This document shows, piece by piece, positions 49,745 through 58,949 of a stretch of 64,000 bases of DNA. A program made the translations under genes and the position numbers. A model generated the notes under the pieces. The model ran no database searches, had not been told where the DNA came from, and saw only the letters and a program-made list of their open reading frames with translations. Positions within the stretch are counted from its first letter, which is position 1; each line of letters starts with the position of its first letter. Source of the DNA: JBDTSW01 sp963799815 (GTDB taxonomy: Bacteria > Actinomycetota > Thermoleophilia > Solirubrobacterales > 70-9); contig CAWCYG010000004.1 of the NCBI GenBank assembly GCA_963799815.1, forward strand, positions 124,001 through 188,000, given 5' to 3'.

Positions 49745-50571
49745 GCGTTGATCTTATTTCGGGCGGCCTGCGCGTCGTCGGGTGCCGTGATGCCCCTGAT
49801 CACCCGCGCGGTTTCGTCTGGCCGGCTCATCCAGCCGTCTGCAATCTCGACGATGTGCGCCTCCGGCAGCGTTTCGGCAACCAAGCTCGCCATCTCGGCG
49901 CCTGCGGGAAACCAGCCCCCCGTCTGATGATCGGCGACGCAGACCCAGAGCCGATCCCCGGTGCCTCGGCCAAAGTCGAGCGGCTCGTCGTCGATCCAGG
50001 CGCGTAGGCGGGGGGCCGCGGCCTCGACCGGCGCATGCTCGATCTGCTGGTCGATGCGCTCGCGCAGCTCGGCCTCGCTCATCTGTGCGTTCGTTACCGC
50101 CAGCAAGCTGCGCAGGGCGCCGCGGTAGTCCGTTTCCACCTGTTGCTGGAGCGCTCTGATCACGGACTCGGAGGCGACCAGCGTGTCCGAGCGCCCGAGC
50201 TCTTCGCGGCCGATCGGCGCGCCCCCCACAGCGACCACCGCGGTCACGAGCTCGGGGCGTCGCGCCGCCACTCGGACTCCCCGGAGGGGGCCGTCGCCGA
50301 TGCCAGCGACGACCGCGGGCTCGCCCAGATGCCTGACCACGGCCTCGAGGTCGGCCGCCGAAGTGTCGAGGTCGAAGGGTCCCGCGCGGGTGGAAAGACC
50401 GGTGCCGCGATCGTGGTAGTGGACGACTCGATGGTCGGCCGCCAACTCCCGCGTGATCGGGCCAAAGGCCGAGGGGTGCAGAGACCAGTAGCTGGCGAGA
50501 ACGACGAGAGGCCCAGATCCGTGCTCCTCGTAGTGGATCTCGATGCCATCGTCGAGGGCGAGGCGGGACAT
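49741..50571 (-). CDS. Alpha/beta-hydrolase-fold protein with degenerate active site
   Basis: A 276-residue alpha/beta hydrolase: IEIHYEEHGSGPLVVLASYW at the start, VVHYHDRGTGLSTRAGPFDL near residue 50, and a cap in the middle. The nucleophile elbow that should read G-x-S-x-G is VVAGIGDGPLRG, with Gly in place of the Ser, and the C-terminal His region reads EIADGWMSRPDET without His. The oxyanion HG dipeptide is also altered (ASYWS). It is therefore unlikely to be a classical hydrolase and may bind a ligand. It is co-translated with the EVE gene, an unusual partner. Confidence 0.8.
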   Translation of the reverse strand: MSRLALDDGIEIHYEEHGSGPLVVLASYWSLHPSAFGPITRELAADHRVVHYHDRGTGLSTRAGPFDLDTSAADLEAVVRHLGEPAVVAGIGDGPLRGVRVAARRPELVTAVVAVGGAPIGREELGRSDTLVASESVIRALQQQVETDYRGALRSLLAVTNAQMSEAELRERIDQQIEHAPVEAAAPRLRAWIDDEPLDFGRGTGDRLWVCVADHQTGGWFPAGAEMASLVAETLPEAHIVEIADGWMSRPDETARVIRGITAPDDAQAARNKINA

Positions 50572-50687
50572 GGCCCAGAGTGTAAGGAGGGCCTTCGCGG
50601 TGCCCCGCAGCCCGTGCGTGTACGGGGCAGGCGCCGCGGGTATGCGTCAGAGGCCCGATCGGCTCACACCGAAGGAAGGAAACACGC

Positions 50688-51197
50688 ATGCCTGAGACAG
50701 CAACGTCCGGCGACATCATGGCCGAGGAGAGTCGCGAGAAGCGCGATCAGATCATCGGCCTGCTCGAGAAGGCCTACTGGATGGAGATCGAGACCGTGAT
50801 GAGCTACATCGCCAACTCCATCAACCCCGACGGGGTCCGGGCCATGGAGATCAGGGAGTCACTCGAGCAGGACATCCAGGAGGAGCTCGGACATGCCCAG
50901 CAGTTCGCGGCACGAATCAAGGAGCTCTACGGCGTCGTCCCCGGCTCGATGGACTTCAGCGCCGAGCAGAGCTACCTGCAGCCGCCCGACGACCAAGTCG
51001 ACGTCGTCAGCGTGATCAAGGGAGTGATCAAAGCCGAGTCTGGCGCCATTCAGCACTACAGCTACGTTGTCGAGGAGACCGAGGGTGTGGATCCCGTGAC
51101 GCAGGACATGGTCATCGAGATCCTCCACGACGAGCAGGGCCACAAGCGCCTCTTCGAGGGATTCTTGCGCGAGTACGAGAAAGAGGGGTTGGCCTAG
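50688..51197 (+). CDS. Ferritin-like diiron protein
   Basis: A 169-residue four-helix protein with diiron ligands in a clear order: EKAYWMEIETVMSYIANSIN (Glu) near residue 27, QDIQEELGHAQQFAARIKEL (Glu, His) near residue 61, KAESGAIQHYSYVVEETEG (Glu) near residue 113, and LHDEQGHKRLFEGFLREYEK (Glu, His) near residue 145. It is closer to bacterioferritin/Dps-like proteins than the ferritin-like gene at 29222. ATG 50688 follows GAAGGAAGGAAA. It probably stores or oxidises iron in the cytoplasm. Confidence 0.87.
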   Translation: MPETATSGDIMAEESREKRDQIIGLLEKAYWMEIETVMSYIANSINPDGVRAMEIRESLEQDIQEELGHAQQFAARIKELYGVVPGSMDFSAEQSYLQPPDDQVDVVSVIKGVIKAESGAIQHYSYVVEETEGVDPVTQDMVIEILHDEQGHKRLFEGFLREYEKEGLA

Positions 51198-51204
51198 GCC
51201 TGGC

Positions 51205-54200
51205 CTACGCTCGCGCCGATGCGCGTGCGAGCTCGGCGAGGTGGCCGACGCCATAGCGCTCGGCCTCGTCCGCCGCGAGCTCGAGCGATTCCCGCGCGCG
51301 CTCCGGATCCGTGTGGAGCAGCGCGAGCCCGTGGATGAACTCACATCGAGCCGCATCGAGAGGGCGGCCCAGCCGGAGCCACGCGTCCTTGGCCTCGGCA
51401 AGCGCGGCCGCGCCCGCCTCCGGGTCCGCGGCCACGGCGCCCCGGGCCTCGAGCGCAGCGGCCTTTCCGACGGGGTAGCGCAGCCGCTCGGCCAGTCGCT
51501 CGGCCTCCTCGGCCGCCTCCCTGGCGCCATCGATCCGGCCCGCGCGCAGAAGGGTGATCGCTCGCGCCGAGATCGCCTCCACCGATTGCGCGACGAGCCC
51601 GGCGCGCTCGCAGATGTCGAGCGCCCGTGAGAGCTCGGTGTCGGCCTCGATGTAGTCACCGCGTTGACGCAGCGACGCCGCGAGCCAGAACAGAGCCTGA
51701 AAGGCGACCTCCGAGCGGCCCACCTGCTCGGCCATCGTGGCGGCTCGGCGCAGGAGCTCGGCGGCCTCGTCGAAGCGGCCCTCGCGCCAGCGCAGCGCCC
51801 CGCGCATCACATACGGGAAGCAGAGCTTGCCCGAGAGTCCCTCGCGCTCGGCCAGATCGGCCGACGCCTCGGTCTCGCGCGCCACGGACTCCCAGTCGCC
51901 ACGGTGGGCCGCAAGCTGGGCGAGGGCGGCGTGGAGCTCCACTCGCGAGGGCAGGTCGCCGGTCTGCTCTGCCAGCCGCAGCGCTTCCCCATATGCGCCC
52001 GCCGCCTCCGAGTAGTCGGCCTCGGAGACCTCGAGGTGATAGCCCAAGGTGAGGAGCGCGCGGACGGCCTCCCCGGGGTCGGACTCACGTGCCAGCTCGA
52101 CGGATCGCTCCAGGTTCTCACGCGCTCGCTCCGAGTCACCGATCCGGCCGAAGACACGTCCGAAGATGCCGTGCGCACGAGAGGCGGCGGCCGCCTCACC
52201 AAGGCGTTCGGCAAGCCGCAAAGCCTTCTCCGAGGCGTAGATCGCCAGCATGTTGTCGCCGGTGTGCATGTAGAGGGAGGCAGCCTCCTCGTACAGGCGC
52301 ACGAGCTCGAGGCAGGGCGGCCCATCCTTCAACAGGTCGATTCCCCGTTGGTAGTGCTCGATGGAGCCCTCGCGATCGCCCTTGTGCCAGAGGGCGGCAC
52401 CGATCTTGCGGTGAAGGTCGCCGACACGCTCGAGATCCTCCTGGCGGCGATGGTGTTCAAGGCAGCCCTCCCAGACCTCCGTGGCCTGGTCCACGCGGCC
52501 AAGTCGCAGCGCGACGTCGCCCAGCTTCTCGGCTATCCGGGCACGGGCCTCGGGTTCCAGATCACGCCGCAGCGAGAGTGCCTGCTCGTAGTGGCCGAGG
52601 GCCTCCTGATTGGAGTAGAGCGCGGCCGCGGCGTCGCCCGCCGCCTCCAGCGCCGCCAGCGCGCGGGCGCCGATGCGCTCGAGCTCGGGTTCCTCCAGCC
52701 CGGCGTCGGCGCCCAGGGCGGCCGCGCGCCCGTAGTGGTCGGCGACCATCCCGACGACGCCCTCCAAGCGGTCGGCCGCGCGCTCCTCGATGAAGGCGCC
52801 GACCTCCGCGTGCCGGCGGGCGCGCACAGCCTTCGGCAGGGTCGAGTACGCCACGTCTCGGATCAGCGCGTGCTTGAAGGCATACTCGTGCTCGCCCGCG
52901 AGGCGACTGCCCGCAGCCGGCACGATCAGATCCTTGTCATAGAGCGAGGCGAGCGTGTCGGCGAGCCCGGCGGGGCTCTCCTCGGGATGAGCCTGCAGCG
53001 ACCCCTCCCAGAACGTGTGGCCGACGACGGAAGCGTGTTGGAGCACGTTGCGCTCGTCGCCTCGCAGCGAGTCGAGGCGCGCGGCCAGTACGGAGTGGAC
53101 GGTGTCCGGGAGAGTCTCGGCGTCCGCGGACCCCTCCTCCAGGATGCGGTTGACCATCTCCTCCGCGAAGAGCGGGTTGCCACCGGAGCGCTCGGCCACC
53201 TGTCGGATCAGCGCGGGGTCTGCGGCCGCACCCTCCTTGGCGTCCGGAAGCAGGGCATCGACGAGTTCCTGGGCGCCGTCGGAGTCCAGCGGCTCGAGGG
53301 CGATCGTGGTGGCGTTACGGCGCCCGCCTCCCCAGCCCGAACGGCGATCGAGAAGCTCGTCGCGGGCGAGGCACACCAAGAGCAACGGGCCTCGGACCCA
53401 GCGCGTCAGGTACTCGATCAGATCCAGCATCCCCTCATCGGCCCAATGGATGTCCTCGATCGCGAGCACCAGCGGCTTGTGGCGCGAGGCCGCCTCGATC
53501 AATGAGCGGACCGCCGAGAAGATCCGGTCGCGCATCCCCTGGGCGTCCTCGGAGTCGATGCCGTGCCGCTCGACCACGCCGGCGGGGAGCTCGATACCGA
53601 GCGGCCGCGCGATCAGCGCAGCCAGCCGCTCTGGCGGCTCCTCGGTGATCTCTCGCGAGACGGTCGCCTCGAGCCCGCTGTGCAGCTTCGACCAGGCGAG
53701 CTCCGAGTCGTCGGAGTCGGGGATCTCGAACTGCCCGCGGATCACCTCGCCGAGGGCCCAGTAGGCGAGCCCGGAGCCATAGGCCGGGCAGTGGCCTCGC
53801 CGCACGACTGGTTCGCTCGGATGATCAGCGACGTTCTCGGCCAGCTCGCGCAGCAGGCGGCTCTTGCCGACGCCGGCCTGGCCGATCACGGTCACCAGGT
53901 GCGGCCGGCCCTCGCGGACGACGCGCTCGAAGAGCGAGAGCATGAGAGTCGATTCGTCCTCGCGTCCGATCAGCGCGGTCGACGCACGGGCGATCCGGGT
54001 GGATGTGGTCACCTTGGCTTGCCTGGCCTCCCAGGCAAGGACAGGCTCGGCCTTGCCCTTCAGCACGAGCGGATCGAGCTCCGTGTACTCGATCGCATCG
54101 CGCGTCAGCCGATGTGTGACCTCACCGACGGTGGTGCTGCCCGGGCGCGCGGCCGCCTGGAGGCGGGCGGCGACGTTCACCGGGTCGCCCATGACGGTGT

Positions 54201-54813
54201 AGTTGCCGCCGACCTGCCCGGCCAGCACCTCGCCCGAGTTGATCCCAACCCTCAGCAGGAAGTCCACTCCGGCGGTCGCCGCGATATCGACGTTGATGTC
54301 GTCCATCGCCCGCTGCATGGCGAGGCCGGCTCGGACCGCCCGCTCGGGGTCGTCCTCGTGCGCGACGGGGGCGCCGAAGACGGCCATCACGTTGTCGCCG
54401 ATGTACTTGTCGACTCGGCCGCCGAAGCGGTCGACCTCGGCGCCCAAGCGCCGCAGGGCGCGATCGACCATGGCCTTCACGGTCTCGGGGTCCATGCGCT
54501 CGGCCACGGCCGTGTAGCCGGAGAGGTCGGCGAAGAGAATCGTCGCCTTGCGGCGCTCCTCTGGGAGAGCCGACGCCGGGGCCAGATCAGGCCGAGAGCC
54601 GACGCCCGGTGCAGCGGGGGCCGCCGGCATCGCCGGAGCCGAGCCCGTGCCGGCAAGCCCTGTACCGCACTCGATGCAGAACTTGGCGCCGGGCGGGTTC
54701 TTGGTGCTGCAGGCAGGGCACGTGACCGCCAGGGCAGCTCCGCACGACATGCAGAAGCGCGCCCGCTCCGGGTTCGCCGTGCCGCAGGTGCTGCAGGCCA
54801 CCTCTCCAGCCAT
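51205..54813 (-). CDS. Zinc-ribbon / class III nucleotide cyclase / AAA ATPase / TPR protein
   Basis: A 1202-residue protein in four parts. Two zinc ribbons (CSTCGTANPERARFCMSCG and CPACSTKNPPGAKFCIECG) occupy residues 6 to 53. A class III adenylate/guanylate cyclase domain has metal Asp in TILFADLSGYTAVAERMD and GDNVMAVFGAP, and GDPVNVAARLQ, near residues 88 to 260. A STAND-type AAA ATPase has Walker A TVIGQAGVGKSRLLRELAEN near residue 318. About 600 residues of TPR-like helices follow. Such proteins probably couple ligand or protein sensing to cyclic nucleotide synthesis. ATG 54813 is preferred over TTG 54822. It is convergent with the ferritin-like gene. Confidence 0.9.
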   Translation of the reverse strand: MAGEVACSTCGTANPERARFCMSCGAALAVTCPACSTKNPPGAKFCIECGTGLAGTGSAPAMPAAPAAPGVGSRPDLAPASALPEERRKATILFADLSGYTAVAERMDPETVKAMVDRALRRLGAEVDRFGGRVDKYIGDNVMAVFGAPVAHEDDPERAVRAGLAMQRAMDDINVDIAATAGVDFLLRVGINSGEVLAGQVGGNYTVMGDPVNVAARLQAAARPGSTTVGEVTHRLTRDAIEYTELDPLVLKGKAEPVLAWEARQAKVTTSTRIARASTALIGREDESTLMLSLFERVVREGRPHLVTVIGQAGVGKSRLLRELAENVADHPSEPVVRRGHCPAYGSGLAYWALGEVIRGQFEIPDSDDSELAWSKLHSGLEATVSREITEEPPERLAALIARPLGIELPAGVVERHGIDSEDAQGMRDRIFSAVRSLIEAASRHKPLVLAIEDIHWADEGMLDLIEYLTRWVRGPLLLVCLARDELLDRRSGWGGGRRNATTIALEPLDSDGAQELVDALLPDAKEGAAADPALIRQVAERSGGNPLFAEEMVNRILEEGSADAETLPDTVHSVLAARLDSLRGDERNVLQHASVVGHTFWEGSLQAHPEESPAGLADTLASLYDKDLIVPAAGSRLAGEHEYAFKHALIRDVAYSTLPKAVRARRHAEVGAFIEERAADRLEGVVGMVADHYGRAAALGADAGLEEPELERIGARALAALEAAGDAAAALYSNQEALGHYEQALSLRRDLEPEARARIAEKLGDVALRLGRVDQATEVWEGCLEHHRRQEDLERVGDLHRKIGAALWHKGDREGSIEHYQRGIDLLKDGPPCLELVRLYEEAASLYMHTGDNMLAIYASEKALRLAERLGEAAAASRAHGIFGRVFGRIGDSERARENLERSVELARESDPGEAVRALLTLGYHLEVSEADYSEAAGAYGEALRLAEQTGDLPSRVELHAALAQLAAHRGDWESVARETEASADLAEREGLSGKLCFPYVMRGALRWREGRFDEAAELLRRAATMAEQVGRSEVAFQALFWLAASLRQRGDYIEADTELSRALDICERAGLVAQSVEAISARAITLLRAGRIDGAREAAEEAERLAERLRYPVGKAAALEARGAVAADPEAGAAALAEAKDAWLRLGRPLDAARCEFIHGLALLHTDPERARESLELAADEAERYGVGHLAELARASARA

Positions 54814-54963
54814 CGTCTCCAAAGATACGCGGACGCGTTCCGGCCGTCGTGAGATGCGTCACGGATGCAAGCCGTCAGGCGGGACGGGCTTGAGCGTTCC
54901 GCTCGGACGGTGCGCCACCGCCACCGTTGCCGGATTGCACGTGGGGCGATCTATTCCTGCTCG

Positions 54964-55000
54964 TGGCGCGTCGGTCCCGTTCGGCGGGACCCGTGCGCCA
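54964..55000. repeat. Interspersed repeat, single 37-bp palindrome (copy C)
   Basis: Outer arms TGGCGC and GCGCCA pair fully. Inner arms GGTCCCG and CGGGACC also pair fully: here the G-T pair of other copies has become G-C, a compensatory-type change. The loop is TTCGG. A partial end box (GCCAGGTGTTCTTG, 55003-55016) follows. It lies in the 272-base divergent region between the cyclase gene and the lipoprotein gene, so it could affect two promoters. The rest of that region shows no gene. Confidence 0.7.
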
Positions 55001-55094
55001 TTTGCCAGGTGTTCTTGATGCGCAACCAGCCCAAACGCTTAGATCCCTTCGCTACCCTCCGCGGCCGACTGAAAGCGATCTTTAGGAGCTCAGC

Positions 55095-56201
55095 TTGACT
55101 CGCACGCGTTCCCTTCTGGCCGCGGCCGCCATGGCCCTGGCCGCACCGGGCCTCATCGCCGGGTGCGGTGACGATGGCGCCAGCAGCGACGACCGCGACC
55201 CGGAGGAGATCGTCGATGCGGTCTTCAACAACGACGAGCAGGTGACGAGCGGCGTTCTCGACCTCAGCGCCAGCTTCTCTGCGGGCGATCAGGGCGAATT
55301 CGACTTCAGCCTCAGCGGCCCGTTTCAGGGAGTCGAGGATGACCCGACCGCGATCCCCCAGCTCGACTTGACGGCCTCTGCCTCCGGGGAGGGTGGCGGC
55401 CAGGCGATCGACTTCGAGGGCGGGCTGATCGTGACTGAGGACAATGCTTTCGTCGAGTATCAGGGCACGACCTACGAGCTTGGGACCGACGCCTTCGCCC
55501 AGTTCCAGGAGCAGGCTGAGGCCCAGGCCGGAGAGCTTCCGGAGGATGGGGACGCGGCGACCTCGTTCCGCGAGGGCTGCGCCCAGGCGATCGAGGCTCA
55601 GGGCGGCGACCCGGCGGCGTGCGACTTCGACCTCGGCGCCTGGTTCACGAACCTCAGCAACGACGGCACGGAGGACCTCGACGGCGAGGAGGCGGTACAT
55701 GTCTCCGGCGACGTCGACGTCGACCAGATGCTCGACGACCTGCTCGGCCTCGCGCAGTCGGTGCCCAACGCCCAGCAAGTCGATCCCGCGCAGCTCGACA
55801 TGGCCAAGGATGCGATCTCCGAGGCCAGCTTCGACCTCTACAGCGGCACGGAGGACGATCTGCTGCGCAAGGTCGACCTGAACCTCAGTATCGATCCCTC
55901 GGCGATCGAGGGCGGCGAGCTCGTGCCCGTCGAGTCGATCGACTTCGGTTTGAGTGTCGGCGTCTCGGAGGTAAACGAGGAGCAGAGCTTCGAGGCTCCA
56001 GCCGACGCGGCGCCGATCGAGGACCTCCTCGGTCAGGTCGAGGGGCTTGGCGGCCTCGGCGGCCTCGGAGGCGGTGGCCTCGGCGGCGGCGGCGGCCTCG
56101 GCGGGAGCGACGAGATCCCTGATGATCAGCAGGAGCAGCTCGACTGCATCGCGGATGCCGCGGGCGATCCAGAGGCCGTCAACGAGTGCCTCGAGTCGTA
56201 G
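55095..56201 (+). CDS. Secreted lipoprotein, LppX/LprG-like, with Gly-rich tail
   Basis: A 368-residue lipoprotein. The signal peptide LLAAAAMALAAPGLIAGC ends in a lipobox Cys at residue 24. The mature part has a long amphipathic, Asp/Glu-rich beta-sheet region reminiscent of lipid-carrier lipoproteins (LppX/LprG family), then a glycine-leucine repeat (GGLGGLGGGGLGGGGGLGG, about residues 320 to 338). It ends with two Cys (QLDCIADAAG and NECLES). TTG 55095 follows AGGAG at 55084. It is probably anchored to the outer face of the membrane; ligand unknown. Confidence 0.8.
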   Translation: MTRTRSLLAAAAMALAAPGLIAGCGDDGASSDDRDPEEIVDAVFNNDEQVTSGVLDLSASFSAGDQGEFDFSLSGPFQGVEDDPTAIPQLDLTASASGEGGGQAIDFEGGLIVTEDNAFVEYQGTTYELGTDAFAQFQEQAEAQAGELPEDGDAATSFREGCAQAIEAQGGDPAACDFDLGAWFTNLSNDGTEDLDGEEAVHVSGDVDVDQMLDDLLGLAQSVPNAQQVDPAQLDMAKDAISEASFDLYSGTEDDLLRKVDLNLSIDPSAIEGGELVPVESIDFGLSVGVSEVNEEQSFEAPADAAPIEDLLGQVEGLGGLGGLGGGGLGGGGGLGGSDEIPDDQQEQLDCIADAAGDPEAVNECLES

Positions 56202-56313
56202 CGACGGCGCTCACCACAGTCTCGTGAGGAAGGCCTCGGCGCGAGCCGGGGCCTCTCACTTCCGGGAAGCTCCTAGCCGACGCGTCGCTGCCCGTGACGA
56301 CCCCGTAGGGTGA

Positions 56314-57468
56314 GTGGAAGCGGTGGCCGGGCCTAGACCAGAGCGACGAAGGAGGCTCGGCTTCCTGTTTACGGCCACTGGCTGGCCGTACCTGCTGACG
56401 CCGTTTATCGCGTTGGCAGTCGTGCTTGAGGTCGCTCATGCCTCGGCGGGTCTGATCTTCGCGGTGGCGGCGCTGGGGATCATCCCCACGGCCGCCCTGA
56501 TGGGGCTCGCGACGGAGGAGCTGGCGGCGCGATCCGGTCCGGGCATCGGGGGGCTCCTCAACGTCACCTTCGGCAACGCGCCCGAGCTGATCATCGCCCT
56601 GTTCGCGCTCGAGGCCGGGTTGCAAGAGGTTGTGAAGGCATCGATCGTTGGCTCGATCCTGGGGAACATCCTGCTCGTGATGGGGGCCGCCATGTTTGTC
56701 GGGGGGCTCGGCCGCGAGCGTCAGCGCTTCGATGCGACCGCGGCCAACGTGCAGTCGCTGATGCTGCTGTTGGCGGCAGCCGCCCTCACCATGCCGGCGA
56801 TCTTCGAGCTTGTGGAGGGGAAGGGACTACCCAACCCGGGTGCTGAGCTCGTCGAGTATGGGCCGACCGTGGAGAATCTCTCGCTGGCGGTCGCGATTGT
56901 GTTGATGGGAACCTACGTCGCGGGGCTCGTCTTCTCGCTCAAGACTCACCGCGACCTGTTCAACCCCAGTGACGACGACGCTCAGGACGAGGGCGACGCG
57001 CAGTTCGGATGGACGGTGCGCCGCTCGGTGATCATGCTTGCCCTCGCCGGGATCGCAGTCGGCCTCATGTCCGAGATTCTTGTCGGCTCCATCTCCGAGA
57101 CGTCGGAGGCCGTGGGCTTGAGCGAGTTCTTCATCGGCGTGATCGTCGTCGCGATTGTCGGCAACGCGGCCGAGCACTGGGTCGCCGTCCTCGTCGCCTA
57201 CAAGAACAAGATGGACCTGGCGGTCAACATCGCAATCGGCTCGAGCGCCCAGGTCGCCCTGTTTGTCGCGCCGGTGCTCGTGATCATCTCCTTCTTCCTC
57301 GGGCCTTCTCCGATGGCGCTCGTGTTCAACGGGTTCGAGCTCGGCGCCGTCGTGTTGGCGATTCTGATCGCGAACGCCGTCACGCACGAGGGGGAGTCGA
57401 CGTGGTTCGAGGGCGTGCAGCTGCTCGCCGTCTACGGGATCCTCGCGATCGCGTTCTTTGCCGCGTAG
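56314..57468 (+). CDS. Calcium/proton antiporter (CaxA family)
   Basis: A 384-residue CaCA-superfamily exchanger with about 11 helices. Both alpha-repeats are visible: GGLLNVTFGNAPELIIALFA near residue 87, and VVAIVGNAAEHWVAVLVAY near residue 272. The Gly-Asn-Ala/Ser-x-Glu ion-binding core is conserved in each. A charged acidic loop (NPSDDDAQDEGDAQF) separates the halves. It exports Ca2+ in exchange for protons. The GTG start has only a weak ribosome-binding site. A second, different CaCA exchanger follows 35 bases later. Confidence 0.9.
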   Translation: MEAVAGPRPERRRRLGFLFTATGWPYLLTPFIALAVVLEVAHASAGLIFAVAALGIIPTAALMGLATEELAARSGPGIGGLLNVTFGNAPELIIALFALEAGLQEVVKASIVGSILGNILLVMGAAMFVGGLGRERQRFDATAANVQSLMLLLAAAALTMPAIFELVEGKGLPNPGAELVEYGPTVENLSLAVAIVLMGTYVAGLVFSLKTHRDLFNPSDDDAQDEGDAQFGWTVRRSVIMLALAGIAVGLMSEILVGSISETSEAVGLSEFFIGVIVVAIVGNAAEHWVAVLVAYKNKMDLAVNIAIGSSAQVALFVAPVLVIISFFLGPSPMALVFNGFELGAVVLAILIANAVTHEGESTWFEGVQLLAVYGILAIAFFAA

Positions 57469-57503
57469 ATGACTAGCCAGCCGAGCGGGTAAGGGGACTC
57501 GGG

Positions 57504-58496
57504 ATGGACTACGTGCTGCTCGCCGTCAGCTTCGCCACGATCCTTGGCGGCGCCCTGATCTTCACGAACGCGGTCGAGTGGGCCGGTAACCGCATGGAGA
57601 TCGGGGAGGGCGCAACCGGGTCCCTGCTGGCCGCGGTCGGGACGGCCATGCCGGAGACGCTGATCCCGATCGTCGCAATCATCGGCGGCGCCGAGGGGGC
57701 GGAGGACGTTGCGATCGGCGCGATCGTAGGGGCCCCCTTTCTGCTCGCGACGATCGCGATGGCGCTCGTCGGCACGTCGGCCCTGATCTACCGAGATCGG
57801 CGGGAGACCGGAACGGAGCTCGACGCCGATGCCGATGTGCTCGATCGCGACCTGATCTTCTTCCTCGTCTTCTTCGCGATCGGAATCGCCCTGGGCCTCG
57901 GGATCCCCGACGGATTCCAGTACCCCGCGGCGGCGGTCTTCTTGATCGCCTACGGGGTCTACGTTCGCAAGACGCTCCTGGGCGGGGGAGAAGTGCAGGA
58001 GGAGGAGACGATCCGCCCGCTCTATATGGACTGGACGCCGGGCGACGATCCGCCCAACCCGCTCATCGTGTTGCAGTTCATCGTCGGGCTTGGCGCCATC
58101 GTGGGTGGCGCGCACCTCTTCGTCGAGGAGCTCGTAGCCGTGGCTGAGACGATCGGGGTGGAGCCGCTCGTGCTCTCCTTGGTGCTCGCACCGCTCGCGA
58201 CGGAGCTGCCGGAGAAGGCCAACAGCTTCTTCTGGATCCGTGACAACAAGGACAGCCTCGCGCTCGGGAACATCACGGGCGCCATGGTGTTCCAATCGAC
58301 CATCCCGATCGCGGTCGGGCTCCTGCTCACCGAGTGGGAGCTCGACAGGTTCGCGATCGTCTCGGGGGTGCTGGGGCTGATCGGCGGGCTGATCGCCTAC
58401 TTCGCGTTGCGCAAGCGCGACAAGTTCGAGCTGCTCCCGGTGGCGGCATGGCTGGCGCTGTTCATGGCCTTCATGGTCTACGTCGCCGCGGGCTAG
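57504..58496 (+). CDS. Sodium/calcium exchanger-family membrane protein
   Basis: A 330-residue CaCA-family protein with ten helices in two inverted repeats: EGATGSLLAAVGTAMPETLI near residue 32, and LVLAPLATELPEKANSFFWI near residue 230. The acidic residue in the second helix of each repeat is conserved (PETL and PEKA). An acidic cytoplasmic loop lies between. It belongs to the YrbG-like branch, with cation specificity uncertain. ATG 57504 follows GGGGACTCGGG. It is adjacent to caxA and probably cotranscribed, an arrangement suggesting broad divalent cation export. Confidence 0.88.
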   Translation: MDYVLLAVSFATILGGALIFTNAVEWAGNRMEIGEGATGSLLAAVGTAMPETLIPIVAIIGGAEGAEDVAIGAIVGAPFLLATIAMALVGTSALIYRDRRETGTELDADADVLDRDLIFFLVFFAIGIALGLGIPDGFQYPAAAVFLIAYGVYVRKTLLGGGEVQEEETIRPLYMDWTPGDDPPNPLIVLQFIVGLGAIVGGAHLFVEELVAVAETIGVEPLVLSLVLAPLATELPEKANSFFWIRDNKDSLALGNITGAMVFQSTIPIAVGLLLTEWELDRFAIVSGVLGLIGGLIAYFALRKRDKFELLPVAAWLALFMAFMVYVAAG

Positions 58497-58505
58497 TCGG
58501 GGCAG

Positions 58506-58907
58506 TCAGTCGACGGGCCAGAAGTCCGGGGTGGTCTCGAGCTCGCCCTCGGGGTCGTTCGTCGTAGGGGAGCAGATCACGAGCTCCACTTCGCCGGGCC
58601 CGTCGTTGTGGACGGAGCGGTAGACCTCGGGGGCGACCCGAACGAGCGTGTGCGGCCGAGCCTGAACGATGTCGTCGCCGAGCTTGAACACCGGCTCACC
58701 CGAGACCACGTAGTAGATCTCCTCCTGGGTGCGGTGGCGATGCCCATAGGAGCCTTTGCCGCCGGTCCCCGCCGGCATCGTGCGCCACGTGAAGGCAACC
58801 TGCTCGGCATCGGCGGGCCTGGCGAAGAAATGCATCTCGCCGAACCCGGGATACTGCTCCATGAAGTTCGGCACCTCGTCCCTGCTGACGATGCTGTATC
58901 CGCTCAC
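58506..58907 (-). CDS. Cupin domain protein
   Basis: A 133-residue single-domain cupin. Motif 1 is GKGSYGHRHRTQEEIYYVVS, with the His-x-His and Glu metal ligands. Motif 2 is VRVAPEVYRSVHNDGPGEVE with the fourth His. Such cupins bind Mn, Fe or Zn and act as isomerases, dioxygenases or sugar-binding sensors. The substrate is not predictable. It is convergent with the CaCA gene and upstream of two small hypothetical genes on the same strand. Confidence 0.85.
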   Translation of the reverse strand: MSGYSIVSRDEVPNFMEQYPGFGEMHFFARPADAEQVAFTWRTMPAGTGGKGSYGHRHRTQEEIYYVVSGEPVFKLGDDIVQARPHTLVRVAPEVYRSVHNDGPGEVELVICSPTTNDPEGELETTPDFWPVD

Positions 58908-58949
58908 CTGACCTCCTCGCTGTCCCCACGACCTCGCCGGAGTGACGGC

